This document shows positions 46,992 through 58,225 of a stretch of DNA of 64,000 nt, in pieces. Position numbers and translations under genes: made by a program. The stretch spans positions 19,802,001 to 19,866,000 of the forward strand of contig NC_079489.1 in the NCBI RefSeq assembly GCF_020520425.1. Direction: 5' to 3'. The DNA is from Spinacia oleracea. Its lineage: Eukaryota > Streptophyta > Magnoliopsida > Caryophyllales > Amaranthaceae. Numbering within the stretch: the stretch's first letter is position 1; each line of letters begins with the position of its first letter. The notes under the pieces were generated by a model. It was not told where the DNA came from. It saw only the letters and a program-made list of their open reading frames with translations, and did not search any database.

Positions 46992-46992
46992 G

Positions 46993-47004
46993 TGGTATCA
47001 TGAG
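46993..47004 (+). promoter_or_regulatory. Primer-binding site of the copia element
   Basis: TGGTATCATGAG starts one base after the 5' LTR. It is a variant of the initiator-Met tRNA site TGGTATCAGAGC, differing at the 3' side. Confidence 0.8.
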
Positions 47005-49562
47005 CCTTATGTATTCAAAGCATGCATTAGCATGATTATTATTGTTTTTGCATTGTCGAAATTTTTGGATTTTTTTTTGATTTTTCGGAATTTTTTCGAA
47101 TTATGGGATTAATTGCGAAATTGGCAGTTCCGAAATAAAAAATATTCGCTTTTTCGATTTTTAAAACCCTAATCTGATGGAAAACGATTTTCTAAGATCA
47201 ACTCATGAGAATATAATTGCGAAAACAGGCCTCGAAGTATCCTTTTTTGGGCGTTTTTTGTTAATTTTTCATTAAAAATTATAAGTGTCAGACAGTAATT
47301 GAATTAAAAGGTCGACCTAAACTACTCGGAATTACTTGAAATTTTGACACAATGTTTCTGGGTACATGCTTGATCTATGGTAAATATTTCAGATTTTTCC
47401 AATAAGTATAAACCCTAATTTTGCCTTTCCCCAATTCGTAAAATTTACAACCCTAATTGAATTTTAATTAATTTTGGTTTAATAATTCGGTTAACTGGGG
47501 AAGGGGGTATAATTTCATGGGTCAGTGGCTAATTTTAAAAATTATTGGATTAAAATTTTGAATGGTTTCGTTAATTTTAATCGCACTTAAACCAAATTAT
47601 TAATAATCTGAAATTTAATTGTTAATGAACGATATAAAGTTTCGGATTTTATTAATTAAAAGTTCAAACTTTAAAGTTGATTCGATCGTTCTTGAAAGTT
47701 TGAATATTTTTAGCCCTTGATTTATTAATTTTACGAAATTGGATTGTCGTTAAAGTTTATTAAATCGTTAAAAATCGTTGTTTTTCGAAAATTAAATCGT
47801 AACCTTTTTTGAAAAATAAAATTAATGCAAGTTCGTGAATAAAATTTAATTTTAATTAAGTTGGTCCATTTTACGAACCAAAAACACGAACATGGGCATG
47901 ATGGAAGTATGGCTCGTCGAGCCATACGAGGCCATTGTGCTCGCCGAGCCATGCGACACGGGCAGCAGCAGCAAGGCTGCGTGCCTTGTGCGCGCTAGGC
48001 AAGGAAGGGGCAGGCGAGCACGCTTGTGGGGCTGCGACGAAGCAAGGGCAAGCCTTGCGACGTCCAGCACACTCGATGCACAACACACGCAACGCAGGGG
48101 CAGCATGGCTGCGGGTACGCGGTGCGCATGCGGTGCGATGGGGCTGGGGCGCGCGGGCATTGCTCGTGTGCTCTTGGGCCTCACGCACGATGGGGTCGGG
48201 GGTGCGCGAGCAACGCTCGTGTGCTCTTGGGCTTCACGCAAGGCGGGGCTGGGCGCAAGCCTAGCCCGATTCAGCAATTAAACTTTTTTTTAAATCGTTT
48301 AATTCGTTGAGCTTCGTATATTTGCATTAATTTGGGCTAACGGGATATTTAATTTAATATTTTATTTGCTTGGGCCGGGCCGCGAGTTTTAATTTAATAT
48401 TTCATAATTAATTATCCGGAATAATTATTGGTTTGAGTGGGAGCCACTAAATGAAATTAAAATGAAATAATTATTTTAATTATTTCGTAGGTCGCATTAT
48501 TTTAATTAAATTCAATTTTAATTAGAATAAAGTCTAAGGATTAATAATTTGGAAATTGATTAATCTTTTAGGACACGTTTATGTGAACGTGAATTTTAAT
48601 TAATTCACGTAAATACTTGCATATTTACATGGGCCATTCGTTTTAGCATACGAATGGATGAATGCGTAGAATATATATTTTATGCAATGCAGGTACTCCA
48701 AGTGACTAGTATGGCCAACTTAGGATAGTTAAATACGGTCTGCGCACCGTTCTATCTTTGAATGTAAAGTTTTAAATATGGTCTGCGTACCATGGAAATT
48801 TTGATGTAATTTATTATTTTCAAGTATTTCTAAGTTTAGAACTTTAAGTTAGCATTTGAACGAAGATTCAAGACGATGCCAAGCTAACAAGGAGGTGATG
48901 AAGATTGGATGCTTCAAGACAAGAGTTTTGGGCCATACTAGATCACCAATTATTTATGCAATTTAATATATATATTATGCGTGAATTTATGAATGTATGT
49001 ATGCTTTGCATGAACAAGTTGTTTCCTATGAATCGATTAGTTTTAAGTTCACTAAATAATCGAACCAACATAGAAACAACTAGGTCCAAGTAATATTGAG
49101 TTTTAAAAAATTGCCTTCCAAATCAACACTTACAAAAATCTAGGGACCTAAGATAGTAGGTTTACGCTAAAGCGAGGTGCTATTTTAGTTGACTTAGGTG
49201 GTAAGGCGTCCTAAAGGAGCACGTTGATTGTGGTTACAACTCAAACAACAATGGCATTAAGTTGTGGCAATGGGATAAATTATGGCATTAATTTATTAAC
49301 CAAGAGTAATTTGGAGATTACTAGCAATAGGTTTTGCTTACCTAAAATCTTAAACTACTTAAGACATGCTAAAGCTGCTTAAGGATTTAGGACTTTTGGG
49401 GTCTTGGAATCGTTTCATTCATTTTGGACCATGTTTTTGCTTTTTGCATGAAGGAAATGTTTTAATAGCTTTAATGATTGCATGTTTTTGCTTTTATTTC
49501 AAAGTTATTGAATTGTATGAATGGTTATTTATTGCAAATTCTTTTCGATTGTAGTAATCAAA
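47005..49562 (+). other. Long untranslated leader of the copia element
   Basis: About 2.6 kb with no continuous plus-strand frame leading into gag. A GC-rich island at 47880-48270 breaks an otherwise AT-rich leader, with repeated GGGCTGGGGCGCG and GTGCTCTTGGGC phrases. It is open on both strands, probably because stop codons are AT-rich. Confidence 0.7.
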
Positions 49563-52500
49563 ATGACCGCGATCAAAACAAAACTCAAAGTAACTGAAAT
49601 TCTGGATGTAGAATTGAACCTATCAAACTTTCTTGATTGGGAGAGGAAGCTTCGGCAAGTCCTCAGGTGGAACAACATTGAATATGTAGTTGACAATCCC
49701 ATCCCCAGCTATTACTCAAAGGATATGACTCCAGAAAAGCACTGTACGTGGGCAACCCACGTGTCGCTAGTGATGGATCTTATTCTTGGCTCTATCCCCA
49801 ATGATTGGAGTGCAAGGTTCGTTGCATACGAGCCATGGGCACTCCTAAGGCATCTTAGGGATATATGTCGTGGTAGATTCCAACATGGTGGTCAACATGT
49901 CGACCAAAATGTTTTTGAATTGGTAAATTCATTTGAGGATCTAAAGCTTAACGCTCCACTGGGTTGTTGCTTTGACGTCGAAAGACAAAAAGCAAGGGAA
50001 AGGGTCATTGATCTTGAAATGACAGAACGGACGCCAATTAGAACTCATACAAAGAAAATGGTTGGGCTTCTCAACCGGCTTGAGTTACTTGGTGATCCAT
50101 TCCCAGATTCTGCAGCTGCGGGAATACTTTTGAATTCTCTTCACCCTGGTTATAAGAAATTCAAACTACTCTATTTCTCCAAGAAAAGGGAGAATACTCT
50201 TAGTGAACTAATTTACTTGCTTCATCAGTACGAATTGGACTTTGTAAGTGATAAGCAAGCATCGCTAAAAGTAAAGAGTAAGAAAATCAAGAAAAAGGTT
50301 CCGGGGAAGATCCAAAGCAAGGGTGCATCTCCATCTACTTCAGGAAGGCAAGTGGCGCCATCCAAGAAGAAGATGAAGAAGGATCGTTCTCCATCTACAT
50401 CGCAATGCTTCAATTGTAATGAAACTGGTAATTACAAGCGAGATTGCCCCAAACTAAAGGAAGAGAAGAAGGACGGAAACGTTGCTTCTCCTTCAGGTAT
50501 GTATGTTATACATTGTAATCTTGCTAATTCTACTTCTTGGGTATTAGATACTGGTTGTGGCTCACACTTATGTTCCAATTCACAGGGACTAAGGAGAAGT
50601 AGAAAGCTTGATAAAGGTGAGATGGATCTACGCGTGGGAAATGGAGCACGGATTGCTGCATTAGCCGTAGGATCTTATTTTATTTCTTTGCCTAGTGGGT
50701 TTGTTTTGGAACTAGAAAACTGTTACTATGTTCCTAGTATCACCAGAAACATCATTTCCGTTTCAAGTTTGGATTCTAAAGGTTTTAGTTTTCAATTTAA
50801 AGACAATAGTTGTTCTTTTTCTTTGAATGGAATGTTTTATGGTTCAGCACAACAAGAAAACGGTCTTTATGTGCTAGATACGAGCAAACACATTTATAAC
50901 ATAAATACCAAAAAGGCTAAAACTGGTGATTCAGATCTCACATTTCTGTGGCATTGTCGATTAGGCCATATAAACACAAAGCGCATGGAGTTACTTCAAC
51001 GGAAAGGAATTCTAGAATCATTCGACTTAGAGAAGATTGATCAATGCGAATCTTGTTTACTTGGCAAAATGACAAAGCAACCTTTCTCAAAGGTGGGAGA
51101 AAGAGCAAGAGAACTACTAGGGCTCATACATACGGACGTATGTGGGCCTATGAGTACGAAAGCTAGAAGTGAGTTCAGCTATTTCATAACGTTTACGGAC
51201 GACTTCAGTAGATATGGCTATATTTACTTAATGAAGCACAAGTCCGAATCGTTTGAGAAATTCCGAGAATTTCAAAATGAAGTAGAGAATCAACATGGCA
51301 AGAAAATCAAAGCTCTAAGATCGGATCGAGGAGGTGAATATCTTAGCCACGAGTTTGATGACCATCTAAAAGAATGCGGTATTCTTTCTGAATTGACTGC
51401 TCCGGGGACACCTCAATGGAATGGAGTGTCGGAACGGAGAAATAGGACCTTACTCGATATGGTCAGGTCAATGATGGGTCAGGCCGAACTTCCTTTACAG
51501 TTCTGGGGACATGCGTTGCAAACTGCAGCACTCACACTGAATCGTGCTCCATCAAAAGCTGTTGAAAAGACTCCATACGAATTATGGACTGGGAAACTGC
51601 CAAAGTTATCTTTTCTGAAGATTTGGGGTTGCGAAGCATATGTCAAGCGATTAATTTCGGACAAGCTACAACCTAAATCTGACAAATGTTTCTTCGTTGG
51701 GTATCCAAAAGAAACTATGGGGTATTACTTCTACAACAAGTCAGACAACAAGGTATTCGTTGCTCGTGACGGTGTCTTTTTGGAAAGAATTCATATTTCC
51801 AAATTGACAAGTGGGAGAATAATAGACCTCGAAGAGATTCGAGACGAACAACGAACTCAGAACTCTTTAGAAGCAGTTCAAGTTGATGAACCTCCAAGGT
51901 CTTTAGAAGAGCCAGTGGGAGTAGTTCCTCAAAACGTTGTTACCCCTCGTAGGTCAAATAGAACTATTTTTCAGCCGGACAGATGGACAGGCGTCCTCTT
52001 GACTGAAAACTTAGACGTTCTCATATTGGATAGTGATGAACCTTTGACTTACAAGCAAGCTATGACGAGCCCAAGCTCCATTAAATGGTTAGAGGCCATG
52101 CAATCTGAAATAGACTCCATGTCTGAAAATCAAGTATGGGATTTGGTTGATTTGTCGGATGGGTTCACACCTATCGGATGCAAATGGGTCTTCAAGTTGA
52201 AGAAAGACAAAGATGGAATTGTATACATATACAAGGCTAGATTGGTAGCAAAAGGTTACAGGCAAGTTCACGGCGTTGACTACGATGAAACCTTTTCTCC
52301 AGTCGCGATGCTTAAGTCTATTCGGATAATCCTTGCGATTGCCGCTTTTCATGACTATGAAATATGGCAAATGGATGTCAAAACTGCCTTCTTGAACGGT
52401 GTTCTTGAAGAGACTGTGTTCATGACACAGCCGGAGGGTTTTGTCGATCAAAAGAACCAAGGAAAGGTATGCAAGCTTAAGAAGTCCATCTACGGACTAA

Positions 52501-53618
52501 AGCAGGCATCAAGGAGTTGGAATAAACGATTTGATGAAGCAGCCAATGAGTTTGGCTTCATCGAGAATCAGGACGAATCTTGTGTATACAAGAAGGTCAG
52601 TGGGAGTAAAATTGCATTCCTAGTCTTGTATGTTGACGACATACTGCTTATTGGAAACGACATTCCTATGTTGGAGTCTGTAAAGACTTGGCTCGGGAAG
52701 TGTTTCTCAATGAAGGACTTAGGAGAGGCACAGTACATATTGGGCATCAAGATCTATAGGGATAGATCTAAGAGGATGATTGGACTAAGCCAAAGCACTT
52801 ACATTGACAAAGTGCTAGCTAGGTTCAATATGATGGAAGCCAAGAGAGGCCATCTACCCATGTCACATGGCGTATATCTAAGCAAGAATCAGTATCCCAA
52901 AACATCTGATGAGCGTAGAAAGATGAGTGGAATTCCATACGCTTCGGCTATTGGATCCATCATGTATGCTATGATTTGTACAAGGCCGGATGTTTCGTTC
53001 GCACTCAGTGCAACGAGCAGGTACCAGTCAGAACCAGGTGAGGCGCATTGGACTGCTGCGAAGAACATCCTAAAGTACCTGAAAAGGACTAAGGATCAGT
53101 TTCTGGTTTATGGTGGTACAGATGAGTTGATTGTTAAGGGCTATACGGACGCAAGCTTTCAAACCGACAGAGATGATTTCAGATCACAGTCTGGGTTTGT
53201 GTTCTGCCTCAACGGCGGAGCAGTAAGCTGGAAAAATGCTAAGCAAAGCACTATTGCGGATTCTACAACTGAAGTCGAGTACATTGCTGCCTCAGAAGCA
53301 GCAAAGGAAGCTGTTTGGATTCGGAAGTTCATCGAAGAACTTGGTGTTGTCCCCTCCATTAAAGGACCAGTGGCTTTGTATTGCGACAATAGCGGAGCCA
53401 TTGCCCAGGCAAAGGAGCCTAGGAGCCACCAGAAGTCCAAACACGTACTGCGGTGATTTCATATACTTCGAGAGATCGTTGAAAGAAAGGAAATCGAGAT
53501 TTGCAAGGTTGGAACTGACGACAACGTCGCGGATCCATTGACTAAACCGTTGCCACAAGTGAAACACAACGCACATGTAGCAACCATGGGAATCAAGCAT
53601 GTTGGAGAATGGCTTTGA
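49563..53618 (+). CDS. Ty1-copia polyprotein with one premature stop
   Basis: ATG at 49563 (MTAIKTKLKVTE) is the first good start in the frame. The frame runs 1297 codons to TGA at 53454-53456; the same frame continues another 54 codons to TGA at 53616, with typical C-terminal sequence (DDNVADPLTKPLPQ). Domains by residue: gag 30-250; zinc knuckle near 282, CFNCNETGNYKRDC, where the canonical His is Asn; protease DTG near 329; integrase HHCC from about 464 (HCRLGHINTKRM) and the catalytic core with THTDVCGP-like and SDRGGEY motifs; reverse transcriptase with YVDD at 1023-1026; RNase H with YTDAS at 1194. The stop falls just after the RNase H motif SKHVLR. The copy is close to intact but probably impaired. 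Confidence 0.92.
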
Positions 53619-54460
53619 TTTTCTAAGTATTGTTTTAGAACATCTGTTAGATCTATGTTTAAAACAATTGGTTTAACCATTTCATATTTATGAAATTTAT
53701 TTATTTCATATTCATTTAATTGTGGTTTAGAATTAAATGATAAGTCCATGTGATTCAAATCATTCAAATGGGATGTCAAGATGGATTCTTTGACAAAGAA
53801 ACACCCATAAGTGAACTTGAATATTGAAGTCACAAAGGATCCCTAATCCAGGTCATTGAAAGGTGGACGACCAATGACTAATGAAGATTAGATTGCAAGT
53901 AGATTACTTAGTTCTGTTTCTTGAACTAGAGTGACTAGATGTCAGAATCTTTTGCATAGATACTTATTGGATCTTGTATCGGATTGACCATGAGAACGCT
54001 TTAAGAGATTAAAGTCATGTCATAGGTAGTTCTCATTAATGGTGATTAGAAACCGTTCCTCAGAACATGAGCGATTATGTCTGCTCATTTGAGAATTAGT
54101 TCGCTTTGATACTAGCTAAACGTCGCACCGTAAAAGGAGGCTATAAAAGCAGTTATTGGGCGTACTATGAATCAAAGTGAGTGTTCATAGATTGCAAGAA
54201 TGGATTGTCCTCCTATCTTTGATAGGATATGGTGTTGTTGTGTAACAGGCCTCTCGGAGAGTTAGATACTGTAAAATGCATGGCCGTGCTCAGAATGGTT
54301 AGGCTTAACCTTCTGCAAAAGTTTGACAGTTGAACTCTGTAATCCGAGAAACACTTCTGGACCTAATGAGGATGGCTTGGATCTTACCTTATGTTCAGTA
54401 AGTAACACTAAGTGACAAAGGAATGTGGATGCACACTTGTTTGAATGACAAGTGGGAGAT
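53619..54460 (+). other. 3' tail and polypurine tract of the copia element
   Basis: No open frame of note. AAGTGGGAGAT at 54450-54460 abuts the 3' LTR and is the polypurine tract. Confidence 0.8.
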
Positions 54461-55502
54461 TGAAGGAAATATGTCCTTCGCCCAAGGTGCATTAAGTCTA
54501 ATACCAAGGTTCAGTTTAATTGGAAACAATTAATTCAGTGAGATCAAGTGATCGGAACAGCTAGCTGGAGCAATGCTTCCGATCAGTGAGTTCTAATGGA
54601 TATTGAACTCACAACTTACTCTTGACTGAACCTACAAGGTCACACCAATGACACGTAAAAGATCACCGGATTAAATGAATCGGAAATTCATTTAATAGCT
54701 TTTCGGGAATTAGTTGGAAACGTATTATACGATACGACCTTTGTCGGAATCATATATCGTATCGCGAATATTCGTAAGCTGGGCGACACGAATAAATCGT
54801 ATCGTACGGCGGTGATTCGTCGTATACGAAACGATAAATAATATATCGGAAATATATTAAATCGCGAATGCGAAGGGCATCGGAGTTGTCGGCCGTCGAG
54901 CCAAGCACGTAAGCGTGCAAGGCCCAACGAGCTAGCAAGCTCGCGAGCAAGCAAGGCAAACCCATTGGGCGCGAGCACGCAACAGCACGCATAACGCAGC
55001 AGCAGCGACGAGCGAGCAAGGCCCACGGCCCAGCTGCTCGGCGCGCGCGCTGTGGGCTTCGTCCTGCAGTGTGTCGCTGGGCGCGGGCGTGTGTCCGTTG
55101 CTTGGCTCGCACGGCTTGCTAGCCGGCCTTGCTTCTTGCTTGGTCGGTTAGTAAGGTTAATGATATAACCTTACAACCTAGTTTCCAACATACAACACAA
55201 TTCATACACTCAAACCCTAGAGACACAGAGAACCCTAATTCTCTCTGTGCCTCCAAAGTGAGTTCTTCCCAAAAGCAAAGCATCTTGATCAATTGTCTAA
55301 GCTACAATTATCAAGACGGATCTGACGTGTCGGTGAACCAAGTAGAGGAACGACAAGTGGAGTTCTTTGTTCGTGTTCGTTGACGGATTAACGTGGAAAA
55401 CACGCTTCGAATGTAAGTTTGCTTAATCTGTGTTTTATACATGTTTCCTGACTTTGGGAATTGTTCCGCACATGTTATTATGTTTAACTGTATTCCCCTA
55501 CA
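54461..55502 (+). repeat. 3' LTR of the copia element
   Basis: It matches 45951-46991 throughout. Differences include TATGTCCTTCGCCC versus TATTCCTTCACCC at the start and a short deletion near 54828. Confidence 0.95.
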
Positions 55503-55937
55503 ACTCTATTATCTAAAATAACGTAAAATGGTAAGGGGGAAATGAACATCCTAGAATCTTTCCTCTGTCATCAACTCGTTACGAAAAACGAAGCATCGTT
55601 AATTCAACCAATAAATGAAAAGAGAAGTTTATATTTCCCTAGTTGTTCAAAACACGGCAATTATTTAAAACGAAATGACGGTTCACTTCTAAAGCAACCG
55701 TTAATGGAAAAACAGCCATATCGTCCTTCTATAAATAAAAAGGGGGTCTAATCAAGGACGTACTCATCCTCAAAGCATAAAATCAAACTCTCTCTCTTTC
55801 TCCCGATTCCCTTTTCCATCAAACAAAAACGGAAATGGCGAACTTAGTTTGGAATTTGACAAAGAATTCGACTTCGTTGTTGAGATTAATGAGTATCCTG
55901 ATATATGTGAGAATCATCATCTCCAGAAAGAGTGCAT
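55503..55937 (+). promoter_or_regulatory. Orphan promoter and possible first exon
   Basis: CTATAAATAAAAAG at 55729-55742 is a good TATA element. A CT-rich leader (CTCTCTCTTTCTCCC, about 55789) follows, then ATG at 55834 (MANLVWNLTKNSTSLL). The open frame soon runs into duplicated non-coding DNA that starts near 55938, so any gene here has lost its body. The frame is too short to identify. Confidence 0.4.
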
Positions 55938-56850
55938 CATTTCATGCAAATCTGCCTGGTAAAGTACAGTGTGCCACTTTTGGCCAAGTCAAAAGATCAA
56001 GGTTGGTTGACCAACCATCTAAAATTTAGCACCCTGTATTGCTTAACAAATGTGGCACTATTTTCATGAATTACAGTATATTCATCACCTAATTCACATT
56101 ACACATACCGCGTTATTAACAAAAGCCACTTACGCCTCATCAGTAAGACAATAACAATTTTCCAGAAGGTGGCCTGGATGAAATCAAAGTCTAGCATACA
56201 TCCTCAACCCGGTGCCTAAAGCAAGGTGAAGTCTAAGATCATCATATGCAGTATGGGTGCGGAATCACAAAAGACCATTGTCCAGCTCCAGCTGTGTCAA
56301 CCCTAGAATTCAATAATTGTGAATATTGTTTGATACAACCACCTCCTTTTGCAGATTTTGACATAATGTTTTTTCCATTAAAGTACAGATCATGTATTTG
56401 ATTCATCCACAATGATAAAACATTGGTAATACATCGTGATTACCACGTACCAGAGACAACACAAGCCCAGAATACAACAAGCATATAAGACCAGCATAGA
56501 TAAAAGTATTTATGATGAAACATAGAAAATATTTGTTGATATAAAAATTTAATTTCAAAGGGCAAGAGGAGAAATCACATTTGCTACATGCGTACAGAGG
56601 TAAATACATCTAGTTATGTATCTTGATCCTAACTAACAAGCTTCACATCAACGTCCACTACGGGTATAAGAAACTAGAGGATCTTCTATCATTAACTTCA
56701 CCATAGACTAAACTTTTCAAACCATTATCACAAAAACAGGCAAAAAAACAGAGCAGGATAATACACAGCTGATTCTCTATTTGCAAACAAAAAGTAAAAT
56801 AAAAGAAAGGGAAGAAAGAAAACTCCTTGTATAGAGGAATACTGGGATCT
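55938..56850 (-). pseudogene. Decayed duplicate of the 3' end of the MRL7-like gene, exons 3-5 deleted
   Basis: 55938-56706 is a diverged direct copy of about 57423-58216 (3' UTR and downstream flank of the gene at 58226). At 56707 it jumps to sequence matching 59085 onward, inside the long intron. About 870 bp containing the last three exons are therefore missing. CCATAG is present at both break points (58211-58216 and 59074-59079). Confidence 0.75.
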
Positions 56851-56933
56851 GGAAATTAGTGACTCCTGAGTCCTGAGTCACATCCATGGCCAGTTGGCCA
56901 CTTGATGTAATTTGCAGGTGAGAGCAAAGATAT

Positions 56934-57030
56934 GAACGTGTTTGTTGATGGTCATCTAACCATTACAAGTATATTCTAATATTCTCAAGGAAAGTGACTT
57001 TAATGGTTAGAGGACCATCAACAAAACATA
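56934..57030. repeat. ~95-bp foldback with long complementary arms
   Basis: The arm GTTGATGGTCATCTAACCAT at 56944 pairs with ATGGTTAGAGGACCATCAAC at 57003, continuing outward through TGTTT/AACA. Only a few mismatches interrupt about 35 paired bases, with a short loop. It could be a tiny MITE or a small-RNA precursor. Confidence 0.65.
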
Positions 57031-58225
57031 TTCATCCTTTGCACAAACAGTCATTTAACTTTTTCAAAATACAAGGTTTCAGACAAAAACAACATGGAAA
57101 AGATAATAGCCTTTTGGCATCAGCTATGAGTCTGATTATATGTTAAGATAACATAGGAAAGTACAAAGCATATTCTAAGGAATCATTCCTTCCTTATTCA
57201 ATCCAAACTTTCAAGTACTCTTGAAAGTGACCGTTGGTTAAGGAAGTTGTTTCAATGAGATAACATGTGGACTTATTCCCGTGTAAAAATATACAACAGT
57301 ACATACGAGATTTGATCCCAAGTCTTTGTTACTTCTCGAGGTTCTACCACTTAACCTATTGCAGCTAGGTGATTTCTGTTTTCTACGACTTTCACCAACC
57401 ATAGTTCCTAATACTAAAGTTCATCACTTCATGCAAATCTGCCTTGGTACAGTACAGTGTGCCACTATTGGCCAAGGCAATGATCATTGTTTATCAGAAG
57501 TCACACTATTTTCATGAAATACAGTAAATTCAACACTAATTTGCAATTACACGTACTGTATTATTGACGAAGCCACTTCCACCTCATCAATAAGACAAAG
57601 ACAAAATTACAGAAGGTGGCCTGGATGAAATCAAAGTCTAGCATACACCCCCAACCCGGTGCCTTCACAAGAGTCCCGCCTAAAGTAAGGTGAAGTCTAC
57701 GATTTGTATGATTGTATTCAAGAAATTTAATCATCATATACAGTATGAGTGTGGAATCACAAAAGACCATTGTCCAGCTCCAGCTGTGTCAACCTTAGAA
57801 TCCAATAATTGTGAATATTGTTTGATACAACCACCTCCATTTGCAGATTTTGACATAATGTTTTTTCCATTAAAGTACAGATCACGTATTTGATTCATCC
57901 ACAATGATAACCCATAACAAAAAGAAGGAAAACATTGGCAATACATCGTGATTGCCACCTACCAGAGACAACACAAGCCCAGATACAGCAAGCATATAAG
58001 ACAAGCATAGATAAAAGAATTTATGATGAAACGCAGAAAATATTTGTTGATTTAAAATTTTAATTTCAAGGGGCAAGAGGAAAATCACATTTGCTACATG
58101 AGTACAGAGGTAAATACATCTAGTTATGTATCTTGATCCTAACTAACAAGCATCACGTCAACGTATACAACAGGTATAAGAAACTAGAGGATCTTCTATC
58201 TTTACCTTCACCATAGTGTTTCTCA
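57031..58225 (-). other. 3' flank and 3' UTR region of the MRL7-like gene
   Basis: 57031-57420 has no recognisable feature. From about 57423 to the stop codon the sequence is the intact partner of the duplicate at 55938. The 3' UTR should lie in its right part; no polyadenylation site was fixed. Confidence 0.55.

Larger units (their letters stand above)
45951..55502 (+). mobile_element. Complete Ty1-copia LTR retrotransposon (9.55 kb)
   Basis: LTRs at 45951-46991 and 54461-55502 are flanked by the duplication ACTCT (45946-45950 and 55503-55507). Order: LTR, primer-binding site, 2.6-kb leader, polyprotein with gag-protease-integrase-RT-RNase H (copia order), an 840-bp tail, polypurine tract, LTR. 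The LTRs are very similar, differing by scattered substitutions and a few small indels, so insertion is relatively recent. Confidence 0.95.

Noticed and set aside
47852-48310. Five overlapping frames on both strands
   Set aside because: GC-rich leader of the copia element; none shows domain structure or a sensible start context.
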